Shown here piece by piece: positions 44,307 through 53,545 of a stretch of DNA of 64,000 nt. This DNA comes from Nectonema munidae. Its lineage: Eukaryota; Nematomorpha; Nectonematoida; Nectonematidae. Position numbers and translations under genes: made by a program. Numbering within the stretch: the first letter of the stretch is position 1; every line of letters starts with the position of its first letter. The DNA lies in assembly GCA_030549495.1 (NCBI GenBank), contig JAUIRK010000509.1, positions 494,501 through 558,500 of the forward strand, given 5' to 3'. Below the pieces are notes generated by a model, which was given only the letters and a program-made list of their open reading frames with translations, did no database searches and had not been told where the DNA came from.

Positions 44307-46407
44307 CTCCTTCATCCGGGCGCTGGCAGACATTTCGAACCTGTCTGTCCCTCTTAGAGCAGTCCATGAAGCTGCCACTATAGAGGATCCTATTGCTTCC
44401 TTCCTTAGAGAGGAGCAACCCTTTCCTATCCTTTGCTCTACTCCGGCACTTTCGGTGAGGAGTCTCTCATCCCTATCATCAGATGAGACCCAAGAGGAGC
44501 GGTACCAAGAAATCACGTCCATGAGTGATTGGCCAACGGTGGAGATGGTGGAAGAAGCTATTGCATCCAATAACGACATCGCCATTCCGCAGTTAGAAGA
44601 AAAGAATTCCAACTTACTTGGAGATATTGTGAGCAAGCTAAAACTAGATGTGCTCGAAGAAGAACAGCAGTGGCTCACGCCACAAGACTTTGTAAACTTC
44701 GTCAAAACGCACCCAGACACTCCCGAATTAGGGGAAAAGATGCAAGCGCAATTACAATACCTTTTAAGTAAGAAATTCTTTTCACCAAGCACATGGAGAG
44801 TAATTTTTTCGTCCGTGCTCTCTGGAGAGGTGGATCAGGAGCCAGTCATAGAATCGCTACCCGCGGAAAATGACTCGGGCAATGGGGACAGTGACGATGA
44901 TGATTCCGAGAGTGACGACAGCAATTTCCTGGAGAAGATGGAATCGCCTTCGGATTTCTCGATCAGAGAAGTCACTAGAAAAATCTTGGATAGCGTCCCA
45001 AAGCTTTCACAATTCAATAACCAGGTGAATTTTTCATGCGTCCACTCAAAGTGGATTCCTCCTCCAAATCTAAAGTCTTCTAAAGCAAAGAAGATACTTA
45101 TCAACGGGTACGCACCCACCATTATTTCGTCACTGCCATATGGTTCCTTCTCAAGGTTCACCAAGCTACCAAAGCATCAGAAGAGCTGCATAGAAGACGT
45201 CATAATACCAAAATTGATAGAAAACGAAGTGATTGCAGAAACGCAAACAGCAAAGATCGTGTCTCCGGTTTTTTGTGTACCCAAAAACGGAGACAACGTA
45301 AGATTTGTTCAAAATTTCTCTTTCACAAAAGCCCTCTTCAAGCGTGAAGAATGCAAGCTATCAGCACCTTTAAAGTTATCTCAAATCGCAGAAGAATTTA
45401 AATACGCAATAAAGTTTGATTTTTCCTCTGCTTTTTATGGGATCAAACTACACCCAGCTTATCAGGATCTATTCTGCTTCAGAGCTAAAGGTACAACTTT
45501 CAAATTCCTAGTGCTCCCAATGGGAGCTAACTTTAGCCCCGGAGTGCTTCAACTAGTCCTATCCAAAATCATTGCGGCTTTCAAGGAGACACAAGGAAAC
45601 GAAGGTATAAAAACATTATTATACTTAGACGACTTGTTAATCCTGGGAAGATCAAAGGAATCTCTCCGCAAAACAGGCGAAGATTTTGTACAATTCTGTA
45701 CAGATAATGGCATGGCGCTCAATATGGAGAAGTCCTTCACCGCTCCCAAACAAATCTTCAGCTTTTTGGGAGTCATCGTCAACTTACAAGACAGATGCTT
45801 AAAGTTGAAAACTGCAACAAAAGCAAAACTCAAAGCGGCTTTGACAATCCTCGCTGGAGCTTCCTTCGAAAGCAACCCTCCTTCAAAGCCTCTCCAAAGA
45901 ATCCTGGGATACATTCAATACTTTCTTGGATGTGTCCCCAGGAAATTCAGAAAGTACTCACCCTTGTTCAAAGTACTGAAAGGAGAACCACTACCAAGGA
46001 AGATATGGCTGGAAGCATGGAGAGAAATCAAGAGAGCAATACCGATTATGGCCAAGAAAGATCACTCCATCCCAATCTTCATGGATGCCACTCTGGAGAA
46101 GATTGCCATTGTTGGTCCGAAAGGAATCCTCAAGTTCCCGGCAATTTCCTCCTCTTCAATCAATACAAACGAACTAGTAGCACTCCTCTTGGCTGCCACA
46201 CAATATCCGGATAACTGCACGTTCTTCTCCGACAGTTTGGTGGCAGCCCAAGTTGCAATTAACAATGGATCCGAATCAAGAAATCTCCAAAACATAATCC
46301 AGAAGTTTGAACAAAGATTCCCCATCTTGCTCAAAAAAGTACAACAAAACACACAATATATTCCTTCAGGATTGAACCCAGCGGACAAGCCATCAAGAAC
46401 CGACTAA
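44191..46407 (+). CDS. Pol: reverse transcriptase and RNase H
   Basis: The frame overlaps the gag-like frame in another phase and ends at 46407. The first ~280 codons are acidic and unassigned (SGNGDSDDDDSESDDS near 44875-44925). The RT follows: KLIENEVIAETQTAKIVSPV, then motif A IKFDFSSAFYGIKLHPAY, motif B VLPMGANFSPGVLQLVL, motif C LLYLDDLLILGRSK and motif E-like FSFLGVIVNLQD. The connection includes PLQRILGYIQYFLGCVP. The RNase H has its expected acidic residues in IPIFMDATLEKIAIV, TNELVALLLAA, FFSDSLVAAQVA and IPSGLNPADKPSR. No integrase or recombinase domain lies upstream or downstream. The last motif and the YLDD box resemble hepadnavirus and retrovirus-like RNases H more than LINE enzymes. 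Confidence 0.88.
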   Translation, partial: VRQDYQRLTFQLLTQNSFVRGSLSKRQKRRAKAKEARNNSFIRALADISNLSVPLRAVHEAATIEDPIASFLREEQPFPILCSTPALSVRSLSSLSSDETQEERYQEITSMSDWPTVEMVEEAIASNNDIAIPQLEEKNSNLLGDIVSKLKLDVLEEEQQWLTPQDFVNFVKTHPDTPELGEKMQAQLQYLLSKKFFSPSTWRVIFSSVLSGEVDQEPVIESLPAENDSGNGDSDDDDSESDDSNFLEKMESPSDFSIREVTRKILDSVPKLSQFNNQVNFSCVHSKWIPPPNLKSSKAKKILINGYAPTIISSLPYGSFSRFTKLPKHQKSCIEDVIIPKLIENEVIAETQTAKIVSPVFCVPKNGDNVRFVQNFSFTKALFKREECKLSAPLKLSQIAEEFKYAIKFDFSSAFYGIKLHPAYQDLFCFRAKGTTFKFLVLPMGANFSPGVLQLVLSKIIAAFKETQGNEGIKTLLYLDDLLILGRSKESLRKTGEDFVQFCTDNGMALNMEKSFTAPKQIFSFLGVIVNLQDRCLKLKTATKAKLKAALTILAGASFESNPPSKPLQRILGYIQYFLGCVPRKFRKYSPLFKVLKGEPLPRKIWLEAWREIKRAIPIMAKKDHSIPIFMDATLEKIAIVGPKGILKFPAISSSSINTNELVALLLAATQYPDNCTFFSDSLVAAQVAINNGSESRNLQNIIQKFEQRFPILLKKVQQNTQYIPSGLNPADKPSRTD

Positions 46408-46431
46408 GGAGCACGGGGGATCATACAGGAC

Positions 46432-46468
46432 TATATAAGGCGGCGCACGCCCCTTATCGGCAGTCTTT
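46432..46468 (+). promoter_or_regulatory. TATA box and initiator near the right end of the retroelement
   Basis: TATATAAGG at 46432-46440 is followed 30 bases later by CGGCAGTCTTTT (A at 46462), close to the arthropod initiator TCAGTY. Spacing is that of a TATA/Inr core promoter. It lies after pol and points into the right inverted repeat. Confidence 0.5.
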
Positions 46469-46516
46469 TTGATTTTCCCACCCAAAGTCCCACCCAACTC
46501 AACACGTTCACTGGAG

Positions 46517-46632
46517 CTTCTCAACTTCTCTTCAGTTTTTCAACTTATACTATTGTGTGTGTTTTCTTAATTTTACGTTAAATAAAGTTTTTCAAATGCC
46601 TAGCAAACAAGAGCAAATTGCTCGCTAGAGCC
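46517..46632 (-). repeat. Right terminal inverted repeat, 116 bp
   Basis: Mirror of 43673-43788 with a single mismatch. On the + strand it contains AATAAA at about 46580, usable as a poly(A) signal for rightward transcripts. Confidence 0.95.
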
Positions 46633-46936
46633 AAAAAAATATATTGATCATTATAACTAAGCATACACTGTGTGAAAGACAGATTTTTGCTATTGAAACC
46701 TCATCAATTCTACTTTTGAGTTTATACTATAAGGTTTGAAATGACATTTAGTGGCTGCAAGTGGGCATTAACAATTGAAAGACTTTTTCACCCCCTTGAA
46801 ATCCAGTTTTTTATTTCACCAGGATTGAAATCCCACATTTTTCACCAACTTGAAAACCCCTTTTTGTTCTCCCCCTTGAAATCTCTCTTGAAAGGCTTAT
46901 TGACCCCCTTTAAATCCCCGTTTTTTTCTCCGCCCC
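46633..46936. repeat. Spacer with ~33-bp CCCCCTTGAAATC repeats
   Basis: From about 46785 the phrase TTTTCACCCCCTTGAAATCC returns in diverged form four to five times (TTCACCAGGATTGAAATCCC, TCTCCCCCTTGAAATC, TTGACCCCCTTTAAATCCCC). It then meets the minisatellite. The first ~100 bp are unassigned. Confidence 0.65.
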
Positions 46937-49900
46937 TCCCTGTTTGTGCCTGCTTGTGTTTGAGTACTCCTTGTTTGTTCCTGACTGTGTTTGAGTGCTC
47001 ACTGTTTGTTTCGACCTGTGTTTGGAGTACTTCCTGTTTGTGTCTGCCTGTCTTTGAGTGCTTACTGTTCCTGCCTGCCTGTTGTTTTAGTCCTACCTGT
47101 TGTTTAATTCCTTACTGTTTGTGCTTGTTTGTTGTTTAAGTGCCTACTGTTTGTGACTGTCTCTGTTTAAGTTCTACCTGTTTGTGCCAGCCTGTTTGTC
47201 CCAATCTCTTTTTAAGTACTCTTGTTTGTGCCTGCCTATGTTTGAGTGCCATGTGTTTGTGCCTGCCTGTTTTTGAGTGCCTCCTATTTGCGCCTGCCTG
47301 TGATTGAGTGTTCCTTGTTTGTGCCTGCCAGTTGTTTGAGTGTTCCCAGATTTTGCCTGACTGTTGTTTAAGTTCTAGCTGTTTGTGACTGCCTATTGTT
47401 TAATTCCTACCTGTGTTAAAGTGCTCCTTGCTTGTCCCTGACTGTGTTTGTGTGCTCGTTGTTTTTTCCTGCCTGTTTTTCAGTGCTCCCTGTTGGTGGC
47501 TGTCTGTGTTTGAGTGCTCTCTATTTGTAGCTGCTAGTGTTTGAGTGTTACCTGTTTTTGCCTGCTTGTGTTTAAATGTTTACTGTTTGTGCCAGCCTGT
47601 TGTTTGTGTCACCCTGTTTGTGCCTTCCTGTGTTTGAGTGCTCCCTCTTTGTGCCTGCCTGTGTTTGAGTGCCCCATGTTTGTGCCTGCCTGTGTTTGAG
47701 TGCTAATTGTTTGTGCCTGTCTGTTGTTTAAGGCCTATCAGTTTGTGCCTTCATGTGTTTAAGTGCTCGTTATTTATGCCAGCATTTTGTTTGAGTGCTC
47801 CCTGTTTGTGCCTTCCTGTGTTAAAATGCTCCTTGTTTGCGCCTGTCTGTGTTAGAGTGCCTCGTGTTATTAAGTGCTCGCTGTTTATACCGTCCTATTG
47901 TTTAAGTCCTACCTGTGTTTAAATGCTCCTTGCTTGTGCCTAATTGTGTTTATGGGGTACTTGTATGTGCAAGCATGTTGTTTGAGTCCTCCCTGATTGT
48001 TTTTAGGTGCTCCATGTTTGTACCTCCTGTTGTTTTTTGCTCGTTATTTGTTCCTGTCTGTGTTTGAGTGCCCGATGTTTTTGCCCGCCTATGTTTGAGT
48101 GCCCGATGTTTTTGAGTGCTCTCTGTTTGTACCTGCTAGTGTTCGAGTTTTACCTGTTTTTGCCCGCTTGTGTTTAAATGTTCTCTGTTTGTGCCAGCCT
48201 GTTGTTTGAGTGTCCCCTATTTGTGCCTGTCTTTGTTTGAGTGCCCCCTATTTGTGGCTGTCTTTGTTTGAGTGCCCCATGTTTGTGTCTGCCTGTGTTT
48301 GAGTGCTCCCTGTTTGTGCCTTCCTGTGTTTGAGTGCCCCCTGTTGCTGCTTGCCTGTCTTTGTTTGAGTGCCCCATGTTTGTGTGTGCCTGTGTTTGAG
48401 TGTTCCCTGTTTGTGCCTTGCTGTGATTGAGTGCCGCCTGTTGCTGCTTACCTTGGATAAAATGCTCCCTGTTTATTCCTGAATCTGTTTAAGTGATCCC
48501 TGTTTGTGCCTGCATGTGTTTAATTGTTACCTGCCTGTGTTAGAGTGCCCCCTGTTATTTAAAGGCTACCTGTTTATGCCTGTATTTGTTTAAGTGCTCC
48601 TTGTTTGTGCCTGCTTGTCTTTGAGTTCCCCGTTTGTGCCTGCCTGTGTTTAAGTGCTCCCTGTTTGTGCCTGCCTGTGTTAGAGTGCCCCCTGTTAGTG
48701 ACTCCGTGTTATTAAGTGCTCCCTGTTTATACTGGCCTATTGTTTAAGTCCTACCTGTGTTTAATGCTCCTTGCTAGTGCCTGATTGTGTTTAAGTACTA
48801 CTTGTATGTGCAAGCATGTTGTTTGAGTCCTCCTTATTTGTGCCTGACTGTGTTTGGGTGCTCCATGTTTGTACCTCCTGTTGTTTTTTCTCGTTATTTA
48901 TTCCTGCCTGTGTTGAGTGCCAAATGTTTTTGCCCGCCTGTGTTTGAGTGCTCTTTGTTTGTACCTGCTTGTGTTTGAGTGTTACCTGTTTTTGCCTGCT
49001 TGTGTTTAAATGTTCTCTGTTTGTGCCTTCCTGTGTTTTAGTGCTCCCTCTTCGTGCCTGCCTGTGTTTGAGTGCCCCATGTTTGTGCCTGCCTGTGTTT
49101 GAGTGCTAATTGTTTGTGCCTGTCTGTTGTTTAAGTCCTACCTGTTTGTGCCTTCATGTGTTTAAATGCTCGTTATTTATGCCAGCATTTTGTTTGAGTG
49201 CTCCCTGTTTGTGCCTTCCTGTGTTAAAATGCTCCCTGTTTGCACCTGTCTGTGTTAGAGTGCCTCGTGTTATTAAGTTCTCGCTGTTTATACCGTCCTA
49301 TTGTTTAAGTCCTACCTTTGTTTAAATGCTCCTCGCTTGTGCCTAATTGTGTGTATGTGCTACTTGTATGTGCAAGCATGTTGTTTGAGTCCTCCCAGAT
49401 TGTTTTTGGGTGCTCCATGTTTGTACCTCCTGTTGTTTTTTGTTCGTTATTTATTCCTGTCTGTGTTTGAGTGCCCGATGTTTTTGCCCGCCTGTGTTTG
49501 AGTGCCCGATGTTTTTGAGTGCTCACTGTTTGTACCTCCTAGTGTTTGAGTGTTACCTGTTTTTGCCCGCTTGTCTTTAAATGTTCTCTGTTTGTGCCAG
49601 CCTGTTGTTTGAGTGCCCCCTGTTTGTACCTGTCTTTGTTTGAGTGCCCCATGTTTGTGTCTGCCTGTGTTTGAGTGCTCCCTGTTTGTGCCTTCCTGTG
49701 TTTGAGTGCCCCCTGTTGCTGCTTGCCTTGGATAAAGCGCACCCTGTTTATTCCTGAATCTTTTTAAGTGATCCCTGTTTGTGCTTGCATGTGTTTAAGT
49801 GTTCCCTGTCTGTGCCTGCCTATGTTAGAGTGCTCCCTGTTTGTGCCTTCCTGTGTTTGAGTGCCCCATGTTGCTGCTTACCTTGGATAAAATGCTCCCT

Positions 49901-51260
49901 GTTTATTCCTGAATCTGTTTAAGTGATCCCTGTTTGTGCCTGCATGTGTTTAATTGTTCCCTGCCTGTGTTAGAGTGCCCCCTGTTGTTTAAAGGCTACC
50001 TGTTTGTGCCTGTCTTTGTTTAAGTGCTCCTTGTTTGTGCCTGCTTGTCTTTGAGTGCCCCGTATGTGCCTGCCTGTTAAGTCCTCCCTGTTAATAAGTG
50101 CTCCTTGTTTATACTGGCCTATTATTGTTTAAGTCCTACCTGTGTTTAAGTGCTCCTTGCTAGTGCCTGATTGTGTTTAAGTACTAATTGTATGTGCAAG
50201 CATGTTGTTTGAGTTCTCCCTGTTAGTGCCTGACTGTGTTTGGGTCTCTATGTTTGTACCCCTGTTGTTTTTGCTCGTTATTTGTTCCTGCCTTTGTTTG
50301 AATGCCCGATGTTTTTGCCTGCCTGCGTTTAAGTGCTCTCTGTTTGTAGATCCTTGTGTGTGAGTGTTCCCTTTTTTTGCCTGCTTGTGTTTAAATGTTC
50401 TCTGTTTGTGCCAGCCTGTTGTTTGAGTCCCATTGTTTGTGCTTTCCTGTGTTAGAGTGTCCCCTGTTGGTGCCTGCCTGTTATTAAATGCTCCCTGTTT
50501 ATACTGGCCTATTGTTTAAGTCCTACCTTTGTTTAAGTGCTCCTTGCTAGTGCCTGATTGTGTTTAAGTACTACTTGTATTTGCAAGCATGTTGTTTGAG
50601 TCCTCCCTGTTTGTGCCTGACTGTGTTTGGGTGCTCCATGTTTGTACCTCCTGTGGTTTTTTGCTCGTTATTTGTTCCTGCCTGTGTTCAGTGCCAAATG
50701 TTTTTGCACGCCTGTGTTTGAGTGCTCTTTGTTTGTACCTGCCTGTGTTTGAGTGTTACCTGTTTTTGCCTGCTTGTGTTTAAATATTCTCTGTTTGTGC
50801 AAGCCTGTTGTTTGTGTCCCCTTGTTTGTGCCTGCCTGTGTTTGAGTGCCCCATGTTTGTGCCTGACTGTTTTTGAGTGCTAATTGTTTGTGCCTGTCTG
50901 TTGTTTAAATCCCACCAGTTTGTGCCTTTATGTGTTTAAGTGCTCGTTATTTATGCCAGCATTTTGTTTGAGTGCTCCCTGTTTGTGCCTTCCTGTGTTA
51001 AAATGCTCCCTGTTTGCGCCTGTCTGTGTTAGAGTGCCTCCTGTTATTAAGCGCTCGCTGTTTATACTGTCCTATTCTTTAAGTCCTACCTGTGTTTAAA
51101 TGCTCCTTGCTTGTGCCTAATTGTGTTTATGTGTTACTTGTATGTGCAAGCATGTTGTTTGAGTCCTCCCTGATTGTGTTTGGGTGCTCCATGTTTGTAC
51201 CTCCTGATGTTTTTTGCTCGTTATTTGTTTCTGTCTGTGTTTTAGTGCCCGATGTTTTTG
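46937..51260. repeat. Minisatellite of ~31-bp units, right block
   Basis: The same unit and variants as the left block, in the same orientation. The marker GTGCAAGCATGTTGTTTGAG recurs at about 47968, 48810, 49371, 50194, 50585 and 51146, with spacings near 560 and 820-840 bp. The block ends four to five bases before a Helitron. Confidence 0.92.
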
Positions 51261-51265
51261 AGTTA

Positions 51266-51696
51266 TCTATATTATAATAAGCTAGCGTGTGTGTGTCGCT
51301 GGAAGCATTCTGATTGGTTGAAATTATTTATATATATGTTTTGTGTGTATTTTTATATGGTATATCTGTAGTGTGAGGGTCGTTTGAAGCATTTTGATTG
51401 GTTGAAATATCTTTTTTTTATATGGTGTAATAGAAAAATACACAGAAAAGATACAATTATTCTAAAAACTGACCACCATACCATATATCACTATTAGCAA
51501 CTCAAAATACACATTACCCAGAATCCTATTTTTCAAGCGTAGCCTAAACAAAAAAACTAGCCGGTCCCGTGGTCGTTTTGAGCGAAGCGAATTTGAATTA
51601 GCAACTCAAAATACACACTACCCAGAATCCTATGTTTCGAGCGCAGCGAGAAACACTGTTTCGAGCGAAGCGAGAAACGACCACGGGACCGGCTAG
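51266..51696 (+). mobile_element. Complete non-autonomous Helitron
   Basis: The 5' end TCTATATTATAATAAGC follows an A (51265) and the 3' end ACGGGACCGGCTAG precedes a T (51697), so it sits between A and T with no duplication as Helitrons do. A second CTAG terminus in the opposite orientation at 51557-51575 gives a ~140-bp foldback at the 3' side, richer than the usual short hairpin. It is non-coding. Confidence 0.85.
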
Positions 51697-52613
51697 TTAT
51701 ATTAAATATTTAATTATTATTTTATTTTTAAAAATTTAATTATATAATTATTTTTTTATTTTTGTAATGCAAAAAATTATAGTATGTATAGACAGTATGT
51801 TAGATGGATATCACATAAACAAGCTTGGATCAGATAATATAATTTTAATTAACTCCATTATTAATTTCATTAAATATAGAAATTTTGTCCTTATGTTCTA
51901 AATTGCATTTTTCTTGTAAATAGATCTGCCCTATTCTAGTAAATTAAACCATAGTTATATAATATGCCAAACTTTTTCTAAAAAATAGATATTTTTATCC
52001 ATTGTGTTTGTACTTTACATTTGTATTTTTATTTATATTGATAAAAATGATTATACTTTGATTTTTTACTTTTTTTTTTGGCCTTATTCTACTCATAAAA
52101 CAAACATGTCACCAGGTATTTTATTTTTCTAAGTGGCTCTTTACTTCTAAGATTTATTTGCAAAAAATATAAAAGAAGAGAAATATAATAAATATTTCTA
52201 TTATGATTAATTAATAAAATGAAAAATTCATATAATTTTAGATCTGTAATACACCGATAATAAATATGGCAAGTGCGCAGTTATAAGTAGCAGTATATTA
52301 TAAAATATATCCAAAAAACAGTGCGTAGTAATATAAAAAAGTGGCATCAGAAAAATAGGGAAGTACACTAGACTAAATCCAGAATATTTATATTAAACAT
52401 CATAATCTAATAAAATTATTTTTGATTTTAAAAAGGCTAATTTTAGAAAACGAGAATGCAATATTCAATATTGTTAAATAATAGGTTCAAAAAATTTTTA
52501 ATCTTTATCGATTGTTTTGATAATTTTTCTTATAAAATGAGTAGATTTTAACTTATCACCTCTATCATGTTTAAAATTTTCAAAGTTGAATGATGGAAAG
52601 TGAAAATTCATTC
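51697..52613. other. Very AT-rich spacer
   Basis: No gene or repeat family is recognised. Confidence 0.5.
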
Positions 52614-52621
52614 AAGACTTT

Positions 52622-53124
52622 GGTACTTTCCTGTTATCGCCCCACCACCCATCGTTCTTCTACCACGATAATTGTTGCCACTCATCAATCAATACATACG
52701 TCCCGGAACGACTATATTTTCCGATGAGTGGCGTGCCTATCGTACAATTAATGATGAAGGTGTTAAAGGGGTGCCAAATTACCGACATCAGAGAGTAAAT
52801 CACCGCTGCAATTTTGTGGATCCCAAAACCAGAGTCCATACTCAACATATTGAGCGTATGTGGCGTTCTGCAAAGGTAAGAAACAAGAGGCAATGTGGAA
52901 CTAATTGAGAGATGCTATCTGGATATTTAGCTGAGTTTCTTTGGCGTCATTCATCTTCAATTATATATGGTGGTAATATGTTTGATGCGATTCTTTTTGA
53001 TATGGTTGAATTTTATCCACCTACAGATTAAAAGATTTTTCACTTGTTTTTTTTAATACATTTGTGTACTTTAATACATGTTTTATAACATTTTGGGGTG
53101 GTGGGGCGATAACAGGAAAGTACC
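52622..53124 (+). mobile_element. Merlin DNA transposon, internally deleted
   Basis: Perfect 29-bp inverted repeats starting GGTACTTTCCTGTTATCGCC enclose 503 bp. AAGACTTT flanks both sides (52614-52621, 53125-53132), the 8-bp target duplication of Merlin; the match extends to 9-10 bp. Short length and one transposase domain indicate a deletion derivative. Confidence 0.88.
52668..53031 (+). pseudogene. Merlin (ISXO2/IS1595-like) transposase C-terminal part
   Basis: The translation LLPLINQYIRPGTTIFSDEW, then VNHRCNFVDPKTRVHTQHIE and RMWRSAKVRNKRQCG, matches the second half of the IS1595/ISXO2-type DDE domain. The Asp is in FSDEW and the Glu in HIERMWR. It continues in frame through one TGA (52906-52908) into EMLSGYLAEFLWRH and ends at 53031. 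The N-terminal zinc ribbon and the first Asp are missing. The single stop and deleted N-terminus make it inactive, but the near-perfect termini suggest modest age. Confidence 0.85.
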
Positions 53125-53141
53125 AAGACTTTGACTGTGAA

Positions 53142-53537
53142 CAGAGGCGTAGCTAACACTTTTGCCGCCTGGGGCGGTTGTAAAATCTGCCGCCCTTTAT
53201 GACGTTGAGTTTCAAAAGCCTCCAAAAATTCAAGTCTGTACGCTAACGGTCAGGCGAAGACTTGATTGTAGTTTGGGTCTTCAAAGTAGACGGAGACTTT
53301 TATACTAAAATTTGGACCCCTTAACCCTATCAGTGACGGGGGGGGAGTGCCTTTTTGACCCCCTCCACTAAAATTAAAACAGTCACAAAAAACTGGAATC
53401 GATTAAATTGAACAGAAAATTTAAACTAAAAATTAAATGGAATATTTTAACAAATGACCTTAGGACAAAATGCCGCCCCTTAAAATCTGCCGTCCGGGGC
53501 GGACCGCCCCTGGCGCCCCCCACTAGCTACGCCTCTG
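53142..53537. mobile_element. hAT-type MITE
   Basis: The ends CAGAGGCGTAGCTAAC and CTAGCTACGCCTCTG form an inverted repeat. The flanks ACTGTGAA (53134-53141) and ACTGTGAG (53538-53545) are an 8-bp duplication with one change. Inside, CTGCCGCC-type and GGGGCGG blocks also pair across the element. It shares the CAG(T/A)GGCGTAGCTA terminus with the MITE at 19181. Confidence 0.85.
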
Positions 53538-53545
53538 ACTGTGAG

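Larger units (their letters stand above)
43673..46632 (+). mobile_element. Compact RT-RNase H retroelement with terminal inverted repeats
   Basis: A 2,960-bp unit bounded by 116-bp inverted repeats that differ at one position. Between them are a small gag-like frame and an RT-RNase H frame, then a short non-coding region with promoter-like motifs. T13 precedes the left repeat and A7 follows the right one, so the termini may include a T/A run. I see no direct LTRs, no target duplication, and no protease, integrase, tyrosine recombinase or endonuclease. Base composition is clearly richer in G/C than the flanks. DIRS-type elements share inverted repeats but normally carry a tyrosine recombinase. 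It looks whole, and the matching repeats suggest a recent insertion. The family is unassigned. Confidence 0.85.

Noticed and set aside
43673-46632. Ordinary LTR retrotransposon
   Set aside because: The terminal repeats are inverted, not direct, and no integrase or protease region is visible.
35617-51260. CRISPR-like array of ~31-bp repeats
   Set aside because: Units are contiguous and diverged without unique spacers, and the genome is eukaryotic.
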